A stretch of DNA of 64,000 bases from Sphagnum magellanicum (lineage: Eukaryota > Streptophyta > Sphagnopsida > Sphagnales > Sphagnaceae), in NCBI GenBank assembly GCA_021904315.1, contig CM038923.1, positions 4,216,001-4,280,000 of the forward strand, written 5' to 3'. Positions 34,600 through 45,536 of the stretch are shown in pieces. The notes under the pieces are model-generated. The model did not search any database and was not told the origin of the DNA. It saw nothing but the letters and a program-made list of their open reading frames with translations. The translations under genes and the position numbers were made by a program. How positions within the stretch are numbered: the first letter of the stretch is position 1; the number at the start of each line of letters is the position of its first letter.

Positions 34600-34810
34600 A
34601 AATAACGTTAAGTGACCTAGCCTAAGAAACCTAATGTAATAAATTTAACCTAGGAGGCCTAGCCTAGGTGTTTTAAGCAAAAAACAAAGCTAGGTATGCC
34701 TACCCAGGTAACTTAGTCCATAAATGCATGGTTGCAAGTGTGAAAACTTAAACACCTCACCAACACTTTTAGGGTTCAAGTTCTTAACCATTGTATCACA
34801 TTTTTTTTTT
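34600..34810 (-). mobile_element. tRNA-headed SINE-like segment, copy B
   Basis: Minus strand: A-box-like GTGATACAATGGTTAAGAAC (34780-34799), a weak B box GGTGTTTAAGTTTTC (34741-34755), GCAACC and then a body of CCTAGCTTTG and CACCTAGGCTAGGCC words. Order and spacing match 23505-23690. A T-run (34801-34810) bounds the head. The B box is further decayed than in copy A. Confidence 0.5.
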
Positions 34811-34859
34811 CATAACAAAACTTCCCATCACAAAAATATGAACAAGAGTTTAATCAAAT

Positions 34860-36150
34860 TTAAGTAGAAAAACTTTAATTAGGGTACTTTGTGTACCTTA
34901 ATTAAACTAAATTTAGCATAACTTATTTTAGGTTTACCTACTATGTCCTAGGCTTACCTAAGTTAAGCATACATAGGTTACCTAAGGTTAGCTAGGATAA
35001 CCAAGGTTAATAGAGGCTAACCAAGGTTGGGTTAACTTAATTTAGATTAATCAAAGTTAACCTAGGTTGACCTGGGCTATGATAAGTTAACTTAGGTTGA
35101 CCTAGGCTATCATAAGTTAACCTAGGTTAACCTTGGTTATTGTAAGTTAACCAAGGTTAACCATGGTTAAATTTAAACTAAACTTATGCTAATTAAAAGG
35201 CTAAACCCAAACTAAATTTAAATTAACTAGGGAAAAAACTAAATTAATTATGGTTAAACTTGTTATTTAGGTTAAACCTAAACAAATTGAAATTAAACCT
35301 AGTCTAACTAGGTGAAACCATGGCTAAACCTAGGCTAACTAGAAGGTTTAACCAAGGTTAAACCAAGTTAAACCTAATTTGACCAAGGTTAAACCTATGT
35401 TAATTTTAGTTTAACCTAAATTGACCTTGGTTAAACCTAACCCTAATATCAATGAAACCTAGGCTAAATCATTGTTAAATTAGACTAACTTTTGCTAAAA
35501 GTTAACCTTGGCTAAACCTTGGTTAAACTAAGCTAATTTTTGCTAAAGGTTAACTTTGGCTAAATTGAGTTAAAGTTGATAAATGTTAACCTTGGTTAAA
35601 CTTTGGTTAAAATATGTAAACCTGTGTTAAACTGTGGTTAAATTAGGCTAAAGTAATTTAAACCAACCTTGGTTAAACAAGACTAAACCTTGGCTAAATT
35701 AAACTAACTTTAAGTTCACCTTGGTTAAGCCTAGATTAAATTTAAGTTAACAACCTTAGTTAATTTTTCCTAAATGTTGACAAAACCTTGGCTAAACCTT
35801 AATTAAATTTACGCTTAAGTTAAATTAAATTAAAACTTGGTTAAACGAAGCTAAATGTAAGTTAGATTATTAGGTTAAACCTTGGTTAAAATAAAGTAAC
35901 CTAGTTTAACCAAGGTTTAAACTAGGTTAAACCTAGGCTAAATCAAGATTAACCAAGGTTAAACCTAGGTTAATTCAATTGAATTTAAAGCAAACCTAAG
36001 TTAACTTCAGTTAAACCTAGGGTGAGCCTAAACAAACCTTTCTAAACTTAGGATAAATTTAAGCTAACTAAGGTTAAACTTAAGTTAAATTTAAACTAAC
36101 AAATACTAAACTTAAGTTAAACCTAGGTCAACCAACATTCAACCTAGGTT
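34860..36150. repeat. Degenerate TTAACCTAGGTTAA tract, 1.3 kb
   Basis: Built almost entirely from variants of AACCTAGGTTAA, AACCTTGGTTAAA, GGTTAAACCTAGG and ACTTAAGTTAAA at ~10-14 bp spacing. Most words are palindromic and either strand looks alike. No regular higher-order unit was seen. No open frame of note. The plant telomere word (TTTAGGG) is not the unit here. Confidence 0.85.
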
Positions 36151-36720
36151 AGTTAATACATTATGGATGATATTAATATGGATTTGAAAAATAACTTGTC
36201 ATTCTATGTATTGGTTCTAGCTTGTGTTTTAGCTTTATAAATAATGTTTGTTTTGAACCCTTTGTCATTGAATCCAAAATTATTGAGGTGTTATTCAATC
36301 TCATTTCAAATTGATTATTGATTATTGATAACTAAATAAATAATTCAATTAAAAAAATCTCACATCACATGTGAAAATTGTGTCATGAAACAAAATTAAA
36401 GTTGTGACATTTAAGGTCTTGTCACAATATGGAAAATAAGATTATTTGCAACTAGCCTTGCAATTAGCCTTACAATTAGGTTTTTGAGTTGTAATGACCA
36501 TTTGCAACTTCATTGTAATTCAACATATTTTTTATGGCATGCGTGTTATTAGATGAATTGATTGAGTTATATTGGATGCAACTCATTATATGTGGAATTG
36601 TATACGTATGCAATTTGTGCAACTTAGTTGTAATTGTGCATGAACAATTATTGGGTAAATTCCAATGCAACCAATTTGCAACAACTATTGTAATGTCATC
36701 TTAACATTGTTTTTATCCAT
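36151..36720. other. AT-rich sequence with clustered TTGCAA words
   Basis: From about 36445 to 36690 short words such as TTGCAACT, TTGCAATT and GTTGTAAT recur on both strands. No gene recognised. Confidence 0.35.
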
Positions 36721-36724
36721 CCAT

Positions 36725-37155
36725 TAAGGATGATGTAATGATCTTGATAGTGGAAAAGATGTGGAAAAAACCACTAAAACATTTTTGTGGTTTGATGATA
36801 AGAGGTTTTGTCAAATTTTTTAATTATTGGTTGCTTGGGAATGGGTGCACATATGTAAGGATCTTGTAGTAAACAAATAGTTGCATTTGGAGCACATAAT
36901 ACTTCAATATGTTTAAAATGCATTATATTGGTAACAAAAACAACTTGTTATGCATGAATGGGTACACATATGTAATGATGTTGATAGTTTACAAGTTGCA
37001 TTTGGAATACACATACATAGTTCAATGGGTGAAAAATGCACCACATTTGTAACAAGAACTATTTGTTATGTGTGACTATGTATACATATGTAATGATGTT
37101 GAACAAGAGGTGGAAAAAATTCCTAGAACATTTTTGTGGGCTAGGAATGAGAGCT
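36725..37155. repeat. Tandem repeat, ~117 bp unit with outer flank duplication
   Basis: Units start at 36839, 36956 and (partial) 37074 with RRATGGGTRCACATATGTAA-type sequence. The sequence before the first unit (36750-36790: GTGGAAAAAACC, AACATTTTTGTGG) recurs after the last one (37113-37140), so a larger segment was duplicated as well. Confidence 0.75.
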
Positions 37156-38276
37156 TTAATTATCTTTTTGAATAAAAAATTAAGATTATAATTTTCATGC
37201 TAGTAATCAAATAATGAACATTGCAACACTATTAATTTGCCTCTTGCCATTAGTACAAAATTTTACTATTTGTTTAAAAACATTTTTAATTGATCAAATT
37301 TTAATAAATTTGAACATTAGTTGCATGGGGTAGCAATATAAAAGGTTAAAATTTCTTGTTGCGATAGTATAATCAAAACTACAAGGAATCATAGGATCAT
37401 ATGCATAAGATTGCAAATCAACAAAATAAAAAAGTTGCAAATCAATACATTGATTATTAATCACAACCAAGTTTGACAATATAGGTAAACATGTCGAAGT
37501 AGAAGCAAAAATAGATTACATCAATAAAACAACAAATAGAAGAAGACTATTGACAAAACAAGGATGATGAATGCTCCAATGTAAAACAAAACACATCAAA
37601 GCAAAAGAATAAGCAAAAACACAACCAAATATTGAAAGTTTGACAAAACAACAAACAAATGTTAAGAGCTTGACAAAACAAACAATACAAAAAAAAAGTT
37701 CACATGTGAAAAGAAAAAGCAAAGCTCTCAAGGCTATCATGAAACCTCACAAGAAGGGGGAAAAAAAGACATTGAAAGACTTATTAAAAACAATTAAGTT
37801 AAGGTGAAAATAAGAAAGAAAAAAAAACTTGAAAAAAAATTGCTTCATTTATTTGTGTAGGTGAAAGGTCTAAATGTAGACCCTTTTCCTATACTGAAAA
37901 TTTGAAACATTTAAAACTAATACAAAATTTCAAATACAAATGCCATTAAAAAACATTGGTTATATTTGTGAAATATAAGGTTTAAAATGCTACGATTATT
38001 GAATTCCTTCATGTGGACATGTCTTTTATGTCCTAGTATTTGTTAGGAAGTCTTGTGCATGTTGGTTATTGCATATTGATAAAATCATAGTGTAATCTGA
38101 AGTTTTTTGGTGTCTGAGATTTGTTGTTGCTTAATACTAGCAGCCTTTTTTTTTGTAAATTTAGCAAGTTGGCTAATTATTATTTTTCACACTGGCTAAA
38201 AATTACCTTTTTTTCAATTTTGAATTGCCAAATTTTTACATATATATATATAGGGCCAGATTTCTCTATTGAAGCC
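37156..38276. other. AT-rich unassigned sequence
   Basis: A CAAAACAACAAA-rich interval (37500-37720) produces a long hydrophobic minus-strand frame (37516-37740), a composition artefact. A TA run lies at 38240-38251. No gene recognised. Confidence 0.3.
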
Positions 38277-38370
38277 TGTAGCCAAAAATGTGAAGGAATC
38301 TTAAACCATTTTACATTCATATCCTGTTTATAGCCAAATTTGACGAAATTATATTATGGATGGTTGCCAG
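38277..38370 (+). repeat. Dispersed repeat copy 3 (TAGCCA-type family)
   Basis: TGTAGCCAAAAATGTGAAGG, ATCCTGTTTATAGCCAAATT and GGATGGTTGCCA align with the right part of 58215-58830 and 7000-7990. Confidence 0.6.
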
Positions 38371-38836
38371 TTCAGCTACATCACAAATATGAAATCAAAA
38401 CCTGGCTTGATAGGTGTCTTCTAGGGGTATGTTTCCATGCCTTCTGTTCACCCACTTTCCAACCACAATTAATTTCATCAAATTATGGCAAAAGGGTTTT
38501 CATGTTCACCTCACTATTTCTCAACCCACTGTGAAAAAGTCCACACCTGGCAGATGCAGGTGTAGAGAGTTCATATGACCCAACCACATCAAATTGTTTT
38601 TTCACTTGCACAAGTAAGGTAGCTGACATTTGTTGGTTTGGTGGGTACCTCCAGATCTTGAGGATGGGGGTGTCACCAGCCAGAACATGAGAAATCCACT
38701 ATATTAGTGGGCCATTGTCTTAACATTCTACATAAAAACCCCAACTATTTGAGTGGGAGGTTGTACAAATTAACGGGTGAGTGGCAGATCATGGAAATGA
38801 ACCATTTTAAACTGCTAGCCTTTGTGTTATTCTGTA

Positions 38837-39127
38837 GTTCTAGATCTTGTTGGCTAACTGGTGCTGATTTGCTTGCTTGATTTAGGAGGTCCAATGCACA
38901 GATGCATTTTTGTTTTTTCGACATGGGTTTTTGATTGGGGGTTTTGTCTTCTCTTCCCCTCCCCCTCTCCTAGTTCCAGATCTTGTTGGCTATCTAGTGC
39001 CGATTTTCTTTTTTGTTTTGGGAGGTCCAATCCACAGATGCAATTTATGTATTTATTTACTTATTTATTTTCCCTCCTCATGGGTTTTTCTCATTGGGGG
39101 TTTTGTGTTCTGTCCCCCCTCCCCGCA
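38837..39127. repeat. Tandem duplication, 136 bp unit
   Basis: The unit starting GTTCTAGATCTTGTTGGCT (38837) recurs at 38973 with GTTCCAGATC. Both contain GGAGGTCCAATSCACAGATG, a CATGGGTTTTT block and CCCCTCCCC. The second copy has an added TTTA-rich insert. The plus-strand frames here (38861-39265 and 38910-39158) run through the duplication and have no other support. Confidence 0.85.
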
Positions 39128-39465
39128 ATTCTCAAAGCCTGTATCACAGTGGGGTTGAAGAAGGACATGAGTCCGTCAGCAGAAATTGTTGATCAGACCA
39201 ACTGGATTCACCATGAATTCTGCAGCTACAATTTCATCAAAGTCCTAGACTGCAAAAACATCTGACTTACAAGGCCTTTATGTGTATCGGTGGGGGAGGG
39301 GAGAGACCATGATGATCATGACAGCAACTGTATAAACCAACAAGTACCATGCTTAGTCGCACTGACATTCTTTTGTCTGTACAAACTCAAGATAGATCCC
39401 CATGTTCGAGCAATATATAACCTTGGAGACGCTAGGTCAGTCTAGGAGGACCAGATGCAAGGACT
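39128..39465. other. Unassigned, less AT-rich
   Basis: No gene recognised on either strand; may belong with the retroelement fragment to its right. Confidence 0.25.
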
Positions 39466-39741
39466 TCATGCTTGTTGGAGGAGCAGATACAGTAGTTCTT
39501 CTCTCCTAAATGAACTATCAGAGCCACGGCAACACCCTCCAATACCTTTGGTTCCTGGAAATGGGGATGAACATAGATCAACTGTACAACAGTAAATAAT
39601 CGTACTTACCCCGTTTGCACACACTCTCAAGCTGGCTGAAGAGGATTCCAATTGTACACCAAGCTTATGTACAACTCTGCTCTTCACGAATAAAAAAGTA
39701 CGTGATCTATCAACCAGGAGGCTTACCGAACCTGACAACAA
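39466..39741 (-). pseudogene. Possible gypsy-type protease fragment
   Basis: Minus-strand frame of 91 codons. Residues about 8-44 (LLVDRSRTFLFVKSRVVHKL, then GVQLESSSASL) resemble the retropepsin region of gypsy elements, where VLVDSGSTHNF.. is followed by VxxxLGxxxE. The catalytic Asp-Ser-Gly would here be Asp-Arg-Ser. After CANG comes a GTAAGTAC that looks like a splice donor, but the next acceptor is only ~28 bp away, too short for an intron. No gag or RT was found nearby. Alternative: an unrelated exon. Confidence 0.33.
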
Positions 39742-40099
39742 ATTGATTCAATTGACTGAACTTCTGTAAAATTTGCCCAGTGTGTCCCAATCTTTACTAC
39801 ATGAAAATACCATGCTACTATTAGCTTATGAACTTTGCTCATAACCTCAAAAGTGGAAAAGGAGAAATGAATTTTGGCTTCTCTTGTAAGAGGACTGGCA
39901 AGTTCCTACAGTGTTAATCGTTTTTAGATCTTGTGCGCGACCATGTTTGCTACTTGACGCTTTGTGATTGAGCTTCAGTGGTAGCAAATACGTATTTGTC
40001 AACTTGATTAACGAAATCAAGTTGCATGTAAGAAGTTGTGATTTTTTTTGGTAATGTTTGAGTGAAATGTGAAATTGTGAATGATATTTTATTGTGAAC

Positions 40100-40235
40100 A
40101 TTGGTGTTTAGAGGTCCAAATTCTGGTAAAATTGAAGATTGCCTAGTTCTTTTTTGGGTGTGAAATGTTGTGCAGGGGTTCGAACTCCCACCCAATCACC
40201 TATTCACTATAGGCATATGACTAAGCTTCAAGATT
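40100..40235 (-). mobile_element. Degenerate tRNA-derived SINE fragment
   Basis: Minus strand carries a good B box, GGGAGTTCGAACCCC (40175-40189). Upstream lies a weak A-box-like stretch (TTAGTCATATGCC, within 40207-40225) at tRNA-like spacing. Downstream is ACATTTCACACCCAAAAAAG. No duplication or tail was identified, so the ends are approximate. Confidence 0.45.
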
Positions 40236-40556
40236 CAAATTGGTGATAGAATTTAGAATTTAGTAATTGATAACAAATATCACTAAAAAAAAACAAGCAA
40301 CATGCAAAACAAGATCTACGAAACAAGCCAAGATTATTGAAATAAAAAGAAATTGCAAGTATACAAACGTGTTTAAAGGAATTGTGGCTAACAACTATGT
40401 ACAAAGACTATTATCCAACCTTTTGTTCCACTCTACTCACCTATACTTACAAGTAGATATGAATTTTGCACAGGTAGCAGCATTTACAAATATGTGAAAG
40501 TTGGTATAGTCATTGTAGTTTAATAGCTTAAAAATGCTATAGAAAAGCAATAACAC

Positions 40557-40580
40557 ATGCATGCATGCATGCATGCATGG
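40557..40580. repeat. CATG microsatellite
   Basis: About six CATG units in a row, a self-complementary repeat. Confidence 0.9.
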
Positions 40581-41578
40581 GATGGCAACTTTTAGCATTA
40601 TCTACATAACATCCACAAGTTTTGCAAACTTCATTCCATGTGGCTTTTCACATTTTTCAATCTCTAATGCAATGAATTGAACTAAGATAATATTTGGAAC
40701 ACCAAGTGGGTTGTCAATTTGTTTCCTCAGCTTTGATTTAAGGAAAAGCACAATGTATTAGAGTAGCATTCATCTTCAACAAAACCCAAAATTTAGATAG
40801 TGACAAGCTCTGCCAACTTTATGTACTTAAGAATTTTGTGGTAGAAGATTTGCAATGCTATCAAGGTGCACCAAAGTTTGTCAATGGATTCATGAAAAGA
40901 TGTTGAACATTAATTAGACTTGGGTGAGCCATGGGAACCCTTGTATAGTTTTGAACATAGTCAAATTCATTATGGATTATTGCAAGTCCAAGGCACTACT
41001 TGACAACAAAAGAACCACCCAACATTAAAGTGCACCCACCTTCCTTGAATACATAGTAGGCTTCTTTCAAGATATTCAAATGTGCGGTAAAAGTAGAATC
41101 AAGGTCCCCTTGAAGCCAATATTGCGAATAAATTGTTCCAATTGTATTCATTAATGGATGGGTTTGAAATCTTGACTCTAGTTTTACATTTAATCAGTTA
41201 TTGACTTACAAAACTACTTTCATTGATCACATAACATCTTCACACTTTTCCCTTGTCGCAATTGAAACCTCTCAATGAACAGTGATGCCCATACAATTCC
41301 CACTTTCAATTCAAAACATAAAGAATCACATAGGTTAATTGGAGAGACATGTTGTTATTCCATGATGATGGACTCATAATTTGTTGCATACAAAATTGTG
41401 AACTACTTTAAATACATAAGGTAGTGATCACATAGATGTGCATAACATGCATTTTAACATGGCAAATCTTCACTATAACCACATAATTGGGTGCAACCAC
41501 AATGAAAGGAGCCACTGGCAACAAGGTTGGAGTCCTTACCAAAGGTTACAATATAGATGTGGCTTTCATGTATTGGTT

Positions 41579-41614
<36 letters not shown>

Positions 41615-42961
41615 AAAATTATGTACACATGTGAAAAATCATTTCCACCACATGAATTATCTTATTTTGGACTAATTAATCAATTTTTCTGGTTCAAATT
41701 TCTTTCACGTAATGTTATTTGTAAAAAATAATTGTAAAAAAGTCATGGAATCATTATTTGTGTTTTTTGAATCCCAATTATGAATGAGCCCAAATTTAGT
41801 TTTTTGGACTAGATATTAATATTGAAACCAAATAATACTATAATGATATAAAAATAATTTTTTTTTTGCATCAAACTTGACATTATAATCAAATTTATAA
41901 CTTTTTTTAACCATGATCACAAATTTTGAACTATATTATAATCATTAAAGGTGTTTAAAATCAAAATCAGGATTATTTTGATTTGCACATGTACTTAAAA
42001 GGATTCAATGCATGTGCACATAAAAACATCAACACATGTGGCTTTTCTTATATTGAAGTATGTTAAAACCCATAATAAATTTGAAAACATTTGGTGAATA
42101 TTTGAATAACAAAAATCATAGTCAATTTTAAAGGTGTTTAAAAGCACAATGTCAACAAGTGTTTTGTGCATGATTAAGAATTATAATAACATAATGAAAT
42201 GATTTCAAATTCATGGGATTCTAGTTTCACGATTAAACAAACATAATTTTAAAGGATGGATAATTATTTTATTAACTACAATAATGGTTCTTTTCAAAGT
42301 AATGTAGGTATAATTTCATGACAATTAACAAGTGTTTTTAGCACTTTTTAATGTGACTACAACTAATTGCAAAAACACATCTTTTAGTTGAAAGAATTTG
42401 ACGAAGAAGTGGACTATTGTAAACAATGACATAATGGTTACTAACCTTAGCAAAAGTTCCACATCAAATAATAATTGTAGAGTTTTGTTAATGGCTTGAA
42501 AATTGAAATGCATATCCAAGTTCACCTTCATAAGCAATGTTTGATATTATTCGAGTACCTTATTTGTGGGTGACAACATTGATATTCACCTAGATTTTAT
42601 TTTTCATAGTAACTTATTGTTTTCTATTTCCATAATCTCAACAAATTTGAGCTTTAAATAACATTTTAGACTTTTACAAAAAAAATGGTGCAAACATTAT
42701 AGAACATTTTTTAAACAAGATACCAACTTTTTGTTTGAAAATGTTTGTACCACAAAATTGGTTCAATGGGGCCATGTAAGGGATATGAAACAAAAAAAGG
42801 GGTGTAGTGTTTTTGCATTGGGAATTTAACACCTTCATAAGTTCCTTGGAAAATGTTAACACCATCAATACTAAAATATACTAATCAACTTTAGTTGAGT
42901 TTGTTTTTGAATAATCAACAAAAAATTTATGACAACTATAATAAGGTTATCAACACAACAA
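40581..42961. other. AT-rich unassigned sequence
   Basis: Holds a TA run at 41583-41612. At 41487 the motif GGGTGCAACCACAATGAAAG then GAGCCAC resembles the left end of the MITE family at 42962, but no matching right end follows at a sensible distance, so it is probably a solo remnant. No gene recognised. Confidence 0.35.
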
Positions 42962-43388
42962 GGGTCCAACCACACTATTAGGAGCCACACGTGCCCCCTT
43001 AAACCATTGCTTTATTCTTAGAATATTTTTTATAAAAAAATTAATACGTATTTCCAAAAAAAATAAAATAAAATCTTAATACTATTATGTTAAGTTGTAT
43101 ATTTAAAAAATTTCAAATTGTGTTTTTAGTGTCAAAATTATTTTAAAACTATTATTATGTAGCTTTTAAACAATGGTTACAAGAGATTAAAAGTTTTTAT
43201 GCGTATTTTTCAATCATTAGATTGATTCCAAATTTTTATGACATGTACATAATGTATTCACAATAACATTTTATTAAAAATTATTTTATTTTATTTATTT
43301 ATTATTATTATTATCATTACAATCCAAAGTTCAAAAAATTAATTAGTGGTTATGACTACTTTTGGTACATGTTAGTATGACTGCACCC
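42962..43388 (+). mobile_element. MITE, GGGTCCAACCACACTA family, 427 bp
   Basis: Left terminus GGGTCCAACCACACTATTAG, right terminus read inward GGGTGCAGTCATACTAACATG. Nearly colinear with 11854-12292. Flanking 4-mers are ACAA and ACAT (three of four match). A TTATT run near 43290 expands this copy internally. No coding capacity. Confidence 0.78.
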
Positions 43389-45297
43389 ACATCCATTCAC
43401 ATACATGGTGGATAGTTAACAAAATATGAAGACAAAAAAGGGGTAATAGGAACTGTTGATGCTTCTTAAGTTGGCTATAACTAATCTAGATTAGATGATG
43501 TGGTAGCACATGGTCTATCAAAAATTTCTTAAGATAGTGCAAAATAATTGTGTTTAGATAATGTTACATTTTTTTCAAGCATAAAACACACTAGTTACAT
43601 GTTTAAAAATGAGATGAAAGGCATTTTATATTCATTGGATAACTTTCAAAGTTATCCAAATATTAAATTAATATGTTAAAAAGGGCATTGTACAAATACC
43701 CGCACATTTTAAACAATATTTTAATTTGTGATACATCTAAATATGTCAAGAAAAGACTAGTTACACCTAAAATGGTTCCAATTGGTTCATTTTGACCTAG
43801 GAAATCAACACTAGGTTTGCACAACATGAACGTGGATAGAAACCCAACTTTGGTTTTCTATGCTAGTCACCTCATCACATGTTAATGACAAAAAATGAAA
43901 ATATTTGTTTTTTTGGTTACATATATAAGAAATATCATGTTGTGAAAAAACTTGAATATTTTTCAACTACTATCATGATTCCTTGATATTTTATAGGGGT
44001 AATTTTCAATTGTAAGAAAAATTTAGAAAGCCCTTTCAAATTTATGTAATCATGATTAATCATGAATTTGCCATTGACCAAAATAATAATAAAAGGTGGC
44101 AAATTGCATAAATTTTCCTCTTTGTATCACTTAGAATTCCCTTTTTCATTTTTTCTAACATTAAAGAATGATGAGTTTTTTTTAGTGCATGAAACATCAT
44201 TGGACTTGCATGCACACATCAAGAATCCATCATCCATTCTCCATTTGCACTAGGATGCTTGTCCAATGCAACATGTTTATTAATAAAATCCCATTTTGGG
44301 ACAAACAACTTCTCCTTTTTCTCAAACACACTTTGTAATATATGGATGCAAAGTTACCTTGCCAATCAAACATAAGGTTCAACCTAATGCTTTTTCATGG
44401 ACTATCAAAAACACATATTGACATCAAAAACACATTTCTTATGTTTCTTTGGGTGGATTTGATTCGAAGATGGATTATCAACAAACTCATTATCCTTATC
44501 TTTTCAACATAGGCCTTTATTGTTGCACCTAAATCCAACAAGTTGATACATTTTTCTCTTGCTACACTAACCTCATGCATATAGATGCATCAAGAAATAA
44601 TGGCTAAGGATTGGGATGAGATGATTACAAAATGATTTGACCAAGAAAAAATTAGAATCTAAAATTTGGTAGCACTATTTTATAACATTTGAAAGCCATT
44701 TTGAGATGATTCAAATTGTCCTATGAATTGTAATAAAACCCAAAACTTGAAATCTTAATAAAGAAACACACAAAAATTTATGACTTAGTATTTTCAAAAC
44801 CAAAATGTACCTTTTTACACACATAGAATGTTAAATTAGAATATATAAAGACAATGAGGAATAGTGGTTTTTTTTTTGTAAATTTTGTAATGTATCAAAA
44901 TGATGACTCATAGGAAGATTTAACCAAATTTGATTATAATTACATGAGGTTTGTGTAGTAAGAAATCTCAATAATAAGAAAATGATAGACATTTGTGAGT
45001 AATTTCATAATGTAATAAAAAGTGTTCATATGCAAAGACTAATTGTTGCATTCAAATAGGGAAGTGCATGAGGGATAAAGAAACATCCCTTTGAGTTGAA
45101 AGTTTGATAGTACGTGCCATCTTTGATAGTAAATAACTAGCCTTTTTTCAATGTATTTTTGGGCCTCCCACCCAATGGAAGATTTCAATGTAACTTTTGA
45201 AACTTGAAAAACCCTAGCTAAATTGTCATTGCGCCTTTCAAATATGGAAAGTTTATTTGTTTCATTTCTTTTTTAATAATAATAATATATATTTTTT
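43389..45297. other. AT-rich unassigned sequence
   Basis: No gene or element boundary recognised. Confidence 0.35.
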
Positions 45298-45536
45298 GGG
45301 TACACTCTCTCAATCATGAAACATACTTGCCCCTTAAATTCACTGTTGACATCTTTTTTTAAAATCTATATTTATAGTGTTTGAATATTATTATTTAAAT
45401 TTTTATATTAAAAAATTTCCCAAAATAGGTAGGCATGTATTAAAATTTTCCAATTTAAATAATTAAATATGAGTCCTTTTACATTGTAAAAACAATGTCT
45501 ACAACTACTTCAATACATGTTTGCAAAAATGCACCC
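45298..45536 (+). mobile_element. MITE, same family, shortened to 239 bp
   Basis: Left GGGTACACTCTCTCAATCAT then a TTGCCCCTTAAATTCA block aligns with the first ~50 bp of 11854-12292. Right ACATGTTTGCAAAAATGCACCC aligns with the last 22 bp (one base over the short quotation limit of a motif, key part TGCACCC). TTTT lies on both sides. The copy is more diverged and lacks the middle of the longer copies. Confidence 0.5.

Noticed and set aside
34860-36150. Telomeric or interstitial telomere repeat
   Set aside because: The words are AACCTAGG/TTAACC variants with no run of the plant telomere unit TTTAGGG.
38861-39265. 134-codon plus-strand frame
   Set aside because: It spans a 136 bp tandem duplication; both halves are the same sequence in different frames.
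39590-39625. Intron in the protease-like minus-strand frame (GTAAGTAC ... TGTACAG)
   Set aside because: The implied intron would be only about 28 bp, below any plausible plant intron length.
41487-41515. Additional complete MITE of the GGGTGCAACC type
   Set aside because: The left-end motif is present, but no matching right end lies within a plausible distance.
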